Notes under the pieces: generated by a model | Seen by the model: only the letters and a program-made list of their open reading frames with translations | Database searches by the model: none | Told to the model about the DNA's origin: nothing | Source of the DNA: Chthonomonas calidirosea T49 | GTDB taxonomy: Bacteria > Armatimonadota > Chthonomonadetes > Chthonomonadales > Chthonomonadaceae | Length of the DNA: 64,000 nucleotides | Assembly: GCF_000427095.1 (NCBI RefSeq) | Contig: NC_021487.1 | Location: forward strand, 3,373,862 to 3,437,861 | Direction: 5' to 3' | Made by a program: the position numbers and the translations under genes | In this document: positions 25,098 through 33,626 of the stretch, piece by piece | Layout: the number at the start of each line of letters is the position of its first letter | Position numbering within the stretch: position 1 is the stretch's first letter

Positions 25098-25571
25098 TCA
25101 GCCGGATTTGCGGTTTCCCTGACGTCGAAGCATGTTCACGATCTCTCGGAATTGGGTGGCATCCTCGAACTGCCGATAGACCGACGCGAAGCGCACATAG
25201 GCCACCTGATCGAGCGCTTTCAGTTTTTCCATCACCATCTCCCCAATTTCACGTGAGGAGACCTCTTTTTCAAGGCGATTATAGAGTTTGCGTTCGATAT
25301 CTTCGGCGGCTTCTTCGAGGGTTTCGGTGCTGATTTTGCGGCCGGTGCAGGCAAGCTGCATGCCTCGCACGATCTTCCGTCGGTCGAACGGTTCCCTCCG
25401 TTTATCGTTTTTGATGACAAAAAGTTGCATCTCTTCGATCTCTTCGAGGGTTGTGAAGCGCCTTCCGCAGGCCTCGCACTCTCGACGTCGTTTAATTGTC
25501 GCCCCCTCGTTGATCGCCCGTGTTTCAAGCACACGGTCTTGGTTGAGGGCACCGCAGAACGGACATTTCAT
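25098..25571 (-). CDS. nrdR: Transcriptional repressor NrdR
   Basis: 157 residues. The N-terminal zinc ribbon is MKCPFC with CEACGRRF, and the ATP-cone domain starts near residue 49 (LFVIKNDKRREPFDRRKI). NrdR binds NrdR boxes when loaded with dATP/ATP and represses reductase genes. Being first in the unit with nrdJ and having a box inside its own promoter spacer, it should autoregulate. Normal length. Confidence 0.96.
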   Translation of the reverse strand: MKCPFCGALNQDRVLETRAINEGATIKRRRECEACGRRFTTLEEIEEMQLFVIKNDKRREPFDRRKIVRGMQLACTGRKISTETLEEAAEDIERKLYNRLEKEVSSREIGEMVMEKLKALDQVAYVRFASVYRQFEDATQFREIVNMLRRQGNRKSG

Positions 25572-25629
25572 CTTCGCTTTGTCTTTGCTGGCGATTGGTA
25601 GCCGGCGCCGTTGCTACCTATATGCAGGG

Positions 25630-25667
25630 ACACTCTATAGGATAACACACTATATTTAGTTTGTCAA
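25630..25667 (-). promoter_or_regulatory. nrdR-nrdJ promoter with NrdR box in the spacer
   Basis: On the - strand, TTGACA (25662-25667) and TATCCT (25639-25644) are separated by exactly 17 nt. The bases 25647-25662, read on + as ACACTATATTTAGTTT, match the NrdR-box pattern ACACWATATATWGTGT at 13 of 16 positions and fill the spacer. A second, weaker match spans 25630-25645 over the -10 box. Binding would block RNA polymerase. Confidence 0.8.
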
Positions 25668-25790
25668 GGGCTATTTTGGCGGCGTACCCTGATCATAGGC
25701 TGGCCTTGGGGCCGTTTCATCTATGGCAATGGAAGGCGGCAGAGAATGTTAAATTTGCGTTAAAGGGAACGATAAGCTGTTGGCGATGGG

Positions 25791-25796
25791 TATACT
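25791..25796 (+). promoter_or_regulatory. -10 box giving a probable leaderless mRNA
   Basis: TATACT ends 9 nt before the ATG at 25806 of the phosphatase-like gene. Transcription would begin at about 25802-25805, leaving almost no 5' UTR, and no Shine-Dalgarno is visible. The -35 region is weak. Confidence 0.45.
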
Positions 25797-25805
25797 AGAG
25801 ATGTC

Positions 25806-26528
25806 ATGAGCGCCTCAACAACAGAGTTTATGCCTGTGTCTTCTGCAACCGAACGCGCCCGACCAAAACGTGGCAAGCGTTTCCTGCTGGGATCCATTTT
25901 TGTTTTCCTCTTGCTAATAGCCCTACTCTGGTGGATAGGCGTATTCGGTGGAAATGTACGAGTGGTTGTACCAGGGCGTGTTTATCGAAGCGCCCAGCTT
26001 ACCGGCAACAACTACACCGCCGACACCGCTCGCTTGATAGGCGACGATCTAAACGATGTGTTGCACCGCTACCATATCCGTACGGTTATTAACCTGCGTG
26101 GTGGAAACATGGCCAACGATTACTATCGTCAAGAGATCGCCGACTGCAGGCGTTATGGGGCAGTTCATGTGGATATCTCAATGAGCGCCCATCATCTGCC
26201 ACCTCCCCAATCGCTGCGGCAGCTACTGGCCGCCTTCGATTCTCTGCCCTATCCCATTCTCTTCCACTGCCAGGGCGGGGCCGATCGTTCCGGACTTGTG
26301 GGCGCGCTCTATCTCAATATCTATCAGGGAGTTCCCCTCCAAGAGGCTTTACGCCGTGAGCTTACCTGGCGCTATGGTCATTTCGCCTTTACAGCAGCCG
26401 GGCGAATGAACGATTTCTTCGCACTCTATCAGCGTACATCACATGGCTTAAGCTTACGGGATTGGATCAACACGGTCTATCCCAATCTCTACCCAAAGGT
26501 CTCCCGCTCCGCTGCTTCGTCCAATTAA
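25806..26528 (+). CDS. Membrane-anchored tyrosine/dual-specificity-phosphatase-like protein
   Basis: 240 residues. After a basic cytoplasmic segment comes one membrane helix (about 27-45), then a phosphatase-like domain with the P-loop HCQGGADRSG (C-x5-R, Cys155) and a nearby VINLRGGN segment like that of bacterial DSP and Siw14-type phosphatases. The catalytic domain would sit on the outer face if the N-terminus is inside. Substrate unknown; phosphoinositide, phospho-Tyr or inositol polyphosphates are options. TATACT at 25791-25796 ends only 9 nt before the ATG, so the mRNA may be leaderless. Confidence 0.8.
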   Translation: MSASTTEFMPVSSATERARPKRGKRFLLGSIFVFLLLIALLWWIGVFGGNVRVVVPGRVYRSAQLTGNNYTADTARLIGDDLNDVLHRYHIRTVINLRGGNMANDYYRQEIADCRRYGAVHVDISMSAHHLPPPQSLRQLLAAFDSLPYPILFHCQGGADRSGLVGALYLNIYQGVPLQEALRRELTWRYGHFAFTAAGRMNDFFALYQRTSHGLSLRDWINTVYPNLYPKVSRSAASSN

Positions 26529-26602
26529 GTACATGGGGCAATGAGACCGACGTCATAGGCTCTCTAAAAAACCGCTTCTTCGCTCGATAGATAAAGAAAA
26601 TC

Positions 26603-26640
26603 CAATAGCACGCGGTTTTCTAAGGTCGCGGGGGCTATTG
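26603..26640 (+). promoter_or_regulatory. Hairpin before the propeller/phosphoesterase gene
   Basis: CAATAGC (26603-26609) pairs with GCTATTG (26634-26640), and inside CGCG (26611-26614) pairs with CGCG (26627-26630). It lies 19 nt before GGAG (26660-26663). It may end the upstream message or shape the leader of the next gene. Its position argues against use of the GTG at 26642. Confidence 0.45.
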
Positions 26641-26671
26641 CGTGTTCGATTTCGAAAACGGAGATGTTGCG

Positions 26672-29272
26672 ATGATCTCACAAACAAAGCCTACTTCACG
26701 AGCTCTCTTCCTTGGTTTTGGTCTTTTCGTCGTCTGTTGTATGGCTATAGGGATTGCCCGAGGGCGCCAGTCTACGAACACCGCCCATCAACTGCCTACC
26801 GGTCGAACCGTTGCGCCTGTGGGTCAACAGGACGATGTGGGCAGTTTCCCCGCTAACATGGCATTAAGCCCGGACGGGAGATGGTTAGCCGTTACCGACA
26901 CCGGTTTTCGGCAGTATCTATCCATTGTGGATGCACAGAGCGGGCAACGGGTCTCGCAACTGGCCTTCAACGGTAGAACCAACGGACTTTACTACGGATT
27001 GGCCTGGGCACCTACTCTGCAACAAGACGGCTCGCGCCTGCTCTATGCCTCGTGTGGAGCGCTCGATCGTGTCGCGGTGCTTTCAGTGGACGCTTATGGA
27101 GTGGTGCACGATACGGGGAGAGTTTTGGAAGACCCCTCCAGTTTACCCAAGGAGGCGGGCAACGCACGACCAAATTTTGAGGCGGGTATCGCGCTCAGCA
27201 GCGATGGCTCAAAACTCTATGTAGCCCACAATGAGAGTAGCCTCTATACAAACTTTAAGGGCTCTGTGAGCATCCTAGATACGCGAACCGGAAAGCGTTT
27301 AGGAGAGGTAACTACGGCTGGCTTTCCCTATGCCGTCGTGGCAATAACGGCAGGGCCTAATGCCGATAAACGACTCTACGTTTCTAGCGAAATGGGTGGG
27401 GTCGTCTCCGACATTGACGTTTCCGACCCCGAGCATCCAAAGGTGCTGCATGAGATCCCCACCGGCGATCATCCTATAGCGCTTCTTCTAAACCCTGCGC
27501 AGGATCGCCTTTTTGTGGCCAACGCCTCTTCTGATTCGGTCTCATTGGTGGATACCAGCACCGATCGGGTGCTGCAGACTTTGTCGCTGCGCGGTAAGAA
27601 TGGTCTTCCTGGAATAACGCCTACCGGCCTTGCGCTTGATCCGCAGAGCATGCGCCTCTACGTGAGCTTAGGCGACCTCGATGCTGTGGCGGTTATTCAC
27701 CTACAGCATGACCATATGGCACTGGCCGGTATGGTTCCGGCTGGTTGGTACCCAACGGCCGTCTGTGTGGCGAACGGCAGGCTCTATGTTGCCAATGCAA
27801 AAGGAGATGGCACCCCTGTTCCTAACGGTGAGCCTCGCGGCCCGAACGGAGAATGGGGGCATTATATTGAGAACATTCTTGAGGGAACCGTGCAGGTGAT
27901 GCCTGTTCCCGATGAGCAGCAACTTGCGTCGCTTACCCGCAAAGTTGAGGAACTCGATAGGATGCAAAACCAGCAGCCGTTGCCGCCTACGGGCATAAAG
28001 CATGTCATCTATATCATTAAGGAAAACAGAACCTACGATCAGGTGTTGGGAGATCTGCCGGAGGGCAATGGCGACCCTAAACTCTGCATTTTTGGACGGG
28101 CGGTAACTCCCAATCAGCACGCTTTGGCCGAGCGGTTTGTGCTGCTCGATAACTTCTACTGCGCTGGTGAGGTCTCGGCAGATGGGTGGAACTGGTCTAC
28201 TGCTGGTATGGCCAACGAGTACGTGGAACGTAACGTGCCCTATAACTACAGTGGGCGCGGTCGAGACTACGATTTTGAGGGTGAAGTGAACGGTGTGCCG
28301 GTAGATCGTATGGGGTTGCCAAATGTGGCGGCTCCGCCGAACGGCTATCTATGGGATGCCGCCCAGCGAGCGCATATCACCTATCGTAACTACGGCTTCT
28401 TCGTGAGTTTCGATAACAGCCATACGCCGGACGGCAAGCCGATTTTAAGTGTTAACCAACCGGTCGAGACAGCGCTAGTGAACCATACCGATGTCAACTT
28501 CATGCGTTTTGATACCAACTACGCCGATAGCGAGGCTTATCGCATCTACAACTGCCCTGCTCCCACTCAGCTGCTCGCCTTTGGAGCCAACAAAGCGCCG
28601 GATCGCATTATGGAGTGGAAGCGCGAGTTCGATCAGTTCGTGAAAAACGGTGATCTGCCGGCTTTGGAGATGGTGCGCATTATGCGTGATCATACGGCGG
28701 GCACACGTCCTGGAGTCCCTACGCCCTCTGCCATGGTGGCCGATAACGACTACGCCGTAGGCCAGATCGTGGAAGCCGTCAGTCATAGCCCGTATTGGAA
28801 GAGCACGGCCATCTTCATTGTGGAGGACGACGCGCAGAATGGCTATGACCATGTGGACTGTCATCGCTCCACCGCGTATGTGATCAGCCCCTACATCCGG
28901 GCTCACAGCGTAGACCACCATTTCTATAATACCGACAGCATTCTACACACCATTGAGGAGCTTTTGGGGCTTAAACCGATGTGCCTTTACGACGCTATGG
29001 CGCCAGTGATTCGCGATTTTTCTGCGAAACCCGACAATAGTGCTCCCTACACGGCCATTCTGCCGGCTAAGACGATCATCGCGCAGATCAACCGGCGCAC
29101 CGCCTATGGGGCACAAGAGAGCGAACGGATGGACTTTAGCCACGCCGACTGCGCACCGCCAGATGAGCTAAACGCCATTATCTGGCGCTCGGTAAAAGGG
29201 GCAAAGGCGCCGTTGCCACCGATACGTCACTCTCTTTCGATAGCCTTTCGGCGAGATGACGACGATGACTAG
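26672..29272 (+). CDS. Secreted or anchored beta-propeller fused to a phosphoesterase domain
   Basis: 866 residues from ATG 26672, chosen because GGAG lies 8 nt upstream. An N-terminal hydrophobic segment (LFLGFGLFVVCCMAIG) suggests export or anchoring. Residues about 45-420 form YVTN/WD-like repeats (LSPDGRWLAV, LSSDGSKLYVAHN, LNPAQDRLFVANASSDSVSLVDT). From KHVIYIIKENRTYDQVLGD (near 455) to VEDDAQNGYDHVDCHRS runs a phosphoesterase domain of the phospholipase C / alkaline-phosphatase-like superfamily, with metal-ligand-type Asp and His. The C-terminus ends in five Asp. Substrate unknown; extracellular phosphate scavenging is plausible. Confidence 0.85.
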   Translation: MISQTKPTSRALFLGFGLFVVCCMAIGIARGRQSTNTAHQLPTGRTVAPVGQQDDVGSFPANMALSPDGRWLAVTDTGFRQYLSIVDAQSGQRVSQLAFNGRTNGLYYGLAWAPTLQQDGSRLLYASCGALDRVAVLSVDAYGVVHDTGRVLEDPSSLPKEAGNARPNFEAGIALSSDGSKLYVAHNESSLYTNFKGSVSILDTRTGKRLGEVTTAGFPYAVVAITAGPNADKRLYVSSEMGGVVSDIDVSDPEHPKVLHEIPTGDHPIALLLNPAQDRLFVANASSDSVSLVDTSTDRVLQTLSLRGKNGLPGITPTGLALDPQSMRLYVSLGDLDAVAVIHLQHDHMALAGMVPAGWYPTAVCVANGRLYVANAKGDGTPVPNGEPRGPNGEWGHYIENILEGTVQVMPVPDEQQLASLTRKVEELDRMQNQQPLPPTGIKHVIYIIKENRTYDQVLGDLPEGNGDPKLCIFGRAVTPNQHALAERFVLLDNFYCAGEVSADGWNWSTAGMANEYVERNVPYNYSGRGRDYDFEGEVNGVPVDRMGLPNVAAPPNGYLWDAAQRAHITYRNYGFFVSFDNSHTPDGKPILSVNQPVETALVNHTDVNFMRFDTNYADSEAYRIYNCPAPTQLLAFGANKAPDRIMEWKREFDQFVKNGDLPALEMVRIMRDHTAGTRPGVPTPSAMVADNDYAVGQIVEAVSHSPYWKSTAIFIVEDDAQNGYDHVDCHRSTAYVISPYIRAHSVDHHFYNTDSILHTIEELLGLKPMCLYDAMAPVIRDFSAKPDNSAPYTAILPAKTIIAQINRRTAYGAQESERMDFSHADCAPPDELNAIIWRSVKGAKAPLPPIRHSLSIAFRRDDDDD

Positions 29273-29296
29273 GCCATACGAGGTGCACGTGGTAAG

Positions 29297-29941
29297 CTAT
29301 GGGGTTGAGAGGCAGCCGATGCGAATCAATTTATGAGCCCAGCGCTCTTCCTTGGGCTCGTTGGTTGCAATGAGCACCAGTCCGCCTTGGGGTCTTTGGC
29401 ACTGCTCGGCAATTATCTGCTCTACCATGGCAACCCCATCGCTGTCGAGGTTGGCGGTCGGCTCGTCTAAGAGAAGCACGGGGGGATCATTACTCAGAGC
29501 CAAAGCGTACTTAAGCCTTTGACGCATACCTGATGAGTAGTTGGCCACCAGATCGCTGCCACGCCCTAGCAGTCCAACCCTAGCAAGCAGCTGTTTAAGG
29601 TGGTCTCGCGAAAGTTTTGTACCGCGCAACTCGGCAAAAAACTGTAGGTTCTCCACCCCCGTTAGTTCATGATAGAGCCGAAGATCGGGTGCCACGTAGC
29701 CAATAAAGGTTCGGCGCTCTAAAGCGTCTAAGGCATACCCGGCGATTTCGAACCGAGCCTCCCCTTGGGTTGGCGTAAGCAGGCCGGCAACGATGCGTAG
29801 AAGCGTGCTTTTGCCGGCGCCGTTGGGACCGCAGATGGCTCCTATCTGCCCACTTACAACCTCTAGATGAACTTTTTCAAATACAGAGCGTGTTCCGAAA
29901 TGGTGTCCTAGATTGGATAGCACAATGCGAATAGGAGCCAT
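29297..29941 (-). CDS. ABC transporter ATP-binding protein (CcmA-like), atypical motifs
   Basis: 214 residues. Walker A is GPNGAGKST (about 38-46), Walker B VLLLDEPTANLD. The signature loop reads YSSGMRQRL instead of LSGGQ, and the usual H-loop His is replaced (IATNEPKE), both features seen in CcmA-like heme-exporter ATPases. It resembles the ATPase of cytochrome c maturation exporters, but no membrane permease lies beside it. The gene sits 92 nt downstream of the YhbH-like gene on the same strand. Confidence 0.85.
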   Translation of the reverse strand: MAPIRIVLSNLGHHFGTRSVFEKVHLEVVSGQIGAICGPNGAGKSTLLRIVAGLLTPTQGEARFEIAGYALDALERRTFIGYVAPDLRLYHELTGVENLQFFAELRGTKLSRDHLKQLLARVGLLGRGSDLVANYSSGMRQRLKYALALSNDPPVLLLDEPTANLDSDGVAMVEQIIAEQCQRPQGGLVLIATNEPKEERWAHKLIRIGCLSTP

Positions 29942-30033
29942 AAGCTTTTATAGCCTTCTAAAAAATGGAGGGGAAGAGGAGGTAAGTTGTTTCCTCTTTC
30001 CCCTTAAAAGGGTGTTTGTCGCTGTTGGCATCG

Positions 30034-31200
30034 TTATGCGGCGGATTGAACCTCCGGATATTTCCGGAAAAACTTTTTCAGCGCGGGCCAAACATCCTCT
30101 TTAGAGTTTATCTTCACCGTACACACGCGCGGTTCATTGGCGAAGGCCTCTTGGATCGCTTGTCCCAGTGGCGCGAAGGAGGTGGACTGATTCCAAACAT
30201 CGCTGGCGATCTCCCCGTAGCCAACAAGATTGCAGATAGCCACCATTTTACGAATCTCTTCCACACACTCTTGGTCGCCCCAGTTATAACCATCGGTAAA
30301 GAGGAAGGGGTAGATGTTCCATTCGCGTGGGTTATAACGCTGCTCGATGATCTGTTGGGCAAGTTTATAGGCCTCACTCATGCGAGTGCCGCCCGAATCG
30401 CCCAGAGTAAAGAAGGCGTGTTCGTCTACCTCTTTGGCTTCTGTGTGGCACGTGATGAAGACGATTTCGGCGCTGGCATATTTTCGGCGCAAGAATCGCA
30501 GCATCCAGAAGTAGAAGGAACGGCAGATATAGGCCTCGAACTCGCCCATGGAGCCGGAGACGTCGCGCATGGCGAAGATCACGGCGTTGCGCTGAGGCTG
30601 TGTGGTGATCTCCCAGTTTTTGAAGCGCAGATCCTCTTCACGAATCTTCCAACCCGGTTTTCCCAGCTTTGCGTTGCGTTTATAAGCTTCCAAGAGAGTG
30701 CGCTTTCGGTCAAGATTGCCCCGCAACCCCTTCCGGGATACCGTGTTGAAGTCAATAACGTCGGAAGGAACCTGCTTCACGCCGCGCTCTTCGAGGTTGG
30801 GGAGGTGGAGGTCCTCGAACACCAGATCGGTGAGCTCTTCTAGAGTCAGTTCAGCTTCGTAGAAATCCACGCCAGGCTCTTGGCCGGCCTGTTTTCCACC
30901 CCCCACGCCTTGGCCTGAGGAAGGCGCTCTCCCAAGAATGTCTCCAGGTTTCGTGTTGCCTGGGCCCTGACCCACGCGTTCGCGATCGCCATCGTCGAAG
31001 CGCAGGCGGGGCAGTTCCAGACCTCGAATAGGAATTTTGATGATCTTGCCTTGGTCTGCCGTGATGATATCCTGCTGACTGATGATCCCGCCCAGGTTTT
31101 TGCGGATCACCTCTTTTACTTTCTCGTTATGGCGCTGCCGGTCGCGCTCTGCGCGTCGGTGGAGATCCCAGGCATCGTCACTAAGAGAAAAGTTCGGCAT
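30034..31200 (-). CDS. yhbH: YhbH/DUF444 family protein with vWA-like domain
   Basis: 388 residues. The N-terminal part has RDRQRHNEKVKEVIRKNL and a Gly-rich linker; the C-terminal half contains a von Willebrand A-like fold with the metal-site motif RDVSGSMG (about 222-229) and FLFTDGYNWGD. The family partners PrkA in stress and sporulation responses of many bacteria. Here it lies 13 nt downstream of prkA, so co-transcription is certain. The usual third partner, SpoVR/YcgB, is not adjacent. Confidence 0.92.
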   Translation of the reverse strand: MPNFSLSDDAWDLHRRAERDRQRHNEKVKEVIRKNLGGIISQQDIITADQGKIIKIPIRGLELPRLRFDDGDRERVGQGPGNTKPGDILGRAPSSGQGVGGGKQAGQEPGVDFYEAELTLEELTDLVFEDLHLPNLEERGVKQVPSDVIDFNTVSRKGLRGNLDRKRTLLEAYKRNAKLGKPGWKIREEDLRFKNWEITTQPQRNAVIFAMRDVSGSMGEFEAYICRSFYFWMLRFLRRKYASAEIVFITCHTEAKEVDEHAFFTLGDSGGTRMSEAYKLAQQIIEQRYNPREWNIYPFLFTDGYNWGDQECVEEIRKMVAICNLVGYGEIASDVWNQSTSFAPLGQAIQEAFANEPRVCTVKINSKEDVWPALKKFFRKYPEVQSAA

Positions 31201-31213
31201 AGCAGGCTCCCTT

Positions 31214-33166
31214 TCAGCGATTTAACAGCGTTCCAACATAGCGAAGCAGATCGTTGGCCGACTCGGGCGTATAGCCTTGCTCGCGGCACATGCGCTCCAC
31301 CACCTCATTCACCTTCTTCAGCTGTTCGGCATCCGGAGTTTTAGTGCTAGTAGTAATCTTTACAATATTCTTCAGATCCGCAAACAGCTTCTTCTCGATG
31401 GCCTCGCGGAGGCGTTCGTCGGAGGAGACGGTGAAGGTAAGCCCACGTCGGGCCAGCGAGCCAACCGAGCGCATAATGCCTTCTCGGAACTCCCGCTTCT
31501 GGTTTTCGGAAATATTGATCTGCTCCTCTATAGAGCGCATCAGCGCCTCGTCTGGGTCAATGTCTTCTCCGGTAACCGGATGCTTTACCTTTTCGTGATT
31601 GCAGTAGGCTTCAACGTTATCAATATAGTTGTCAAGAAGGGTTTTGGCCGACTCGTCGTAGGAGTAGACGAAGGCGCGCTGAACCTCTTTTTTGGCGTAC
31701 TCATCGAACTCTTTACGCACTTCATCTATAAAGCCAAGCAGCTTTTTGCGCTCTTCTTCGTTATTGGTATATTCGGTGATGCCGTCGCGCAGGGCCCGCA
31801 GCATATCAATGGGGGTGACATAGTTTTTGCCACCGCGCACAAGTGCAGCCGAGATACGGTTGATAATGAAGCGAGGCGACACCCCTGTCATGCCCTCGTC
31901 GAGATACTCTTCGCGCAGCTCTTTCACATGGCGCTGGTCCCAGTCGCCCACCTTCTCGCCATCATAGAGTTTCATCTTCGTCATAAGGCTAATGCCGGCC
32001 CGTTTGGAGGGCTTAAGGCGGGTAAGGACGGCAAACATTGCAGCGACACGAAGGGTATAGGGAGCGATATGGACACGGGCAAGATTGAGCTCGGAACCAG
32101 TGCTACGGTCGCTCATATCGGACTGACTAATAAGTTTTTCATAGATGCGCACCTCATCGCTAACGCGAAGGTTGTAAGGCACTTTCACCACGAAGATGCG
32201 GTCGATCATCGCCTCGTTCTCTTTATTGGAGAAGTAAGAGTTGTACTCGTACTCGTTGGTGTGGGCGATGACGGCCACATCACAGTAGATGAGTGCAAAA
32301 CGACTCGCTTTAATGGTCTGCTCTCCAGCCACGGTGTTCAGTTCATAGAGGAAGCGCTTTTCGGCTTTAAGCATCTCGATAAACTCCATGACACCGCGGT
32401 TGGCGATGTTTAGCTCACCATCAAAATTGTAGGCGCGGGGGTCCGATTCACGGCCGTACTCCGTGAGGGCTTGGATGTTCACGCTTCCGGTTAGCTCGGC
32501 CACGTCTTGGCTCTTCGGGTCGGCCGGCTTGAAGGTACCGATGCCCACGCGGTCGCGTTCCGAGAAGAAGATGCGTTCCACGGGAACTTTATGGTAGTCG
32601 GTGCCCCACTCGTTGTCGAGACGATAGCGGCAGACAGGGCAGAGGTCGCCTTCGATATGGATACCAAACTCCTGTTTAAATTGGGGGCGCAGGTCTTCGG
32701 GGATGAGGTGGAGTGGTTCCTCATGCATGGGGCAACCTTTGATGGCGTAGATGGCGCCATTAGGGGTTTTGCTATAGCGTTCCAGACCGCGTTTTATGAG
32801 GGTGACCAAAGTGGATTTTCCACCACCAACAGGGCCAACCAACATAAGAATACGTTTGCGAATGTCGAGTCGGCGCGCTGCCGGACTGAAATACTCCTCT
32901 ACAAGGAGTTGCAGGGTTCTATCTAGTCCGTAGAGCTCGTTCTCAAAAAACTTATAACGGCGTTGGTTCTCACCGATCTCCTCGATACCGGCATCCAAGA
33001 TCATGTTATAGATGCGAGCATGGGCGAGATCGGCGATGCGGGGGTTTTTAATGACCATGTCGAGATAATCGGCAAAGGTCCCCTCCCACGCCAATTCGCG
33101 TTCATGGGCACGTTGTTCAGACATCCTTCTCAGGAAGTCGGTAGTGCTTGTGCCTGTCATCTTCAT
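31214..33166 (-). CDS. prkA: PrkA family serine protein kinase / AAA+ protein
   Basis: 650 residues, normal for the family. The AAA+ N-terminal part has Walker A GPVGGGKST (111-119). A zinc-ribbon-like CPVC follows the HEEPLHLIPEDLRPQF segment. The C-terminal PrkA domain has the TVSSDERLREAIEKKLFADLKNIVKITT segment near the end. PrkA acts in starvation and stress signalling. Start at ATG 33166 with AGGAGG 4 nt upstream; a second ATG at 33160 gives better spacing (10 nt). First gene of prkA-yhbH. Confidence 0.94.
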   Translation of the reverse strand: MKMTGTSTTDFLRRMSEQRAHERELAWEGTFADYLDMVIKNPRIADLAHARIYNMILDAGIEEIGENQRRYKFFENELYGLDRTLQLLVEEYFSPAARRLDIRKRILMLVGPVGGGKSTLVTLIKRGLERYSKTPNGAIYAIKGCPMHEEPLHLIPEDLRPQFKQEFGIHIEGDLCPVCRYRLDNEWGTDYHKVPVERIFFSERDRVGIGTFKPADPKSQDVAELTGSVNIQALTEYGRESDPRAYNFDGELNIANRGVMEFIEMLKAEKRFLYELNTVAGEQTIKASRFALIYCDVAVIAHTNEYEYNSYFSNKENEAMIDRIFVVKVPYNLRVSDEVRIYEKLISQSDMSDRSTGSELNLARVHIAPYTLRVAAMFAVLTRLKPSKRAGISLMTKMKLYDGEKVGDWDQRHVKELREEYLDEGMTGVSPRFIINRISAALVRGGKNYVTPIDMLRALRDGITEYTNNEEERKKLLGFIDEVRKEFDEYAKKEVQRAFVYSYDESAKTLLDNYIDNVEAYCNHEKVKHPVTGEDIDPDEALMRSIEEQINISENQKREFREGIMRSVGSLARRGLTFTVSSDERLREAIEKKLFADLKNIVKITTSTKTPDAEQLKKVNEVVERMCREQGYTPESANDLLRYVGTLLNR

Positions 33167-33264
33167 ACAGCCTCCTGCTGTCTGCCTTTCATATATGCAA
33201 ACGGATTGTTTTGGTTTTCGTGATAAGCTCTTCTGTTTTTGGCATTCGGGCCGTTACCCTTTAA

Positions 33265-33300
33265 AGCGAAAAGCCCCATCGGTGCGAAGATCGCACACCG
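33265..33300 (-). terminator. Possible terminator downstream of the ArsR-B12 gene
   Basis: CGGTGCGA (33280-33287) pairs with TCGCA plus CCG (33291-33300, two-base bulge). On the - strand it is followed by CTTTTCGCTTT. It lies about 330 nt beyond the regulator stop and before prkA. Confidence 0.4.
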
Positions 33301-33377
33301 AAGGGACTAAATTGTCAAAACGACCATGTTATTCGAGCCTCTGCTCTTTCTAAAGGCCTTTTCAGCCCTCCTCAAAC

Positions 33378-33394
33378 GGATTATATCATAATCC
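33378..33394. promoter_or_regulatory. Inverted repeat, possible operator upstream of prkA
   Basis: GGATTAT (33378-33384) and ATAATCC (33388-33394) are exact inverted copies around ATC. It is AT-rich and symmetric, as expected for a dimeric repressor site, about 210 nt upstream of the prkA start. The adjacent ArsR-type regulator is a candidate binder; this is inference. Confidence 0.4.
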
Positions 33395-33626
33395 TCGGTA
33401 GGTGGGCGAGAACGTAACCCTTACAACATATTATGGGTATTTGGCCTTTAAATCAATATACGTTCTCATAGAGATGCAGTGCGCCCATAATCAACGGAGC
33501 GACGGTTCTTCTGACTACGTATTTACCCAATTTGTTCAAACAGCAACGTTCTGTAGTAGATTACTTAGAGAAGGGGGGAAAAAGGTTCCCAAATGCTCCC
33601 TAGGAACATTAAAGAGAGGGTTCACA

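Larger units (their letters stand above)
33167..33626. other. Intergenic region between the ArsR-B12 gene and prkA
   Basis: 460 nt with no convincing gene. It holds a hairpin with T-rich flank on the - strand (33265-33300) and the inverted repeat GGATTAT-ATC-ATAATCC (33378-33394), which also offers TATAAT on the - strand. The latter could be an operator for prkA or for the neighbouring ArsR-type regulator. A 100-codon + frame at 33402-33704 lacks a ribosome-binding site and overlaps the regulator gene; I reject it. Confidence 0.6.

Noticed and set aside
25630..25645. Second NrdR box as a full site
   Set aside because: Only the GTGT half fits well and its spacing from the first box is about 17 bp, not the usual pair spacing; kept only as a weak match.
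31277..32413. 378-codon + strand frame opposite prkA
   Set aside because: It is an antisense shadow of the PrkA coding sequence.
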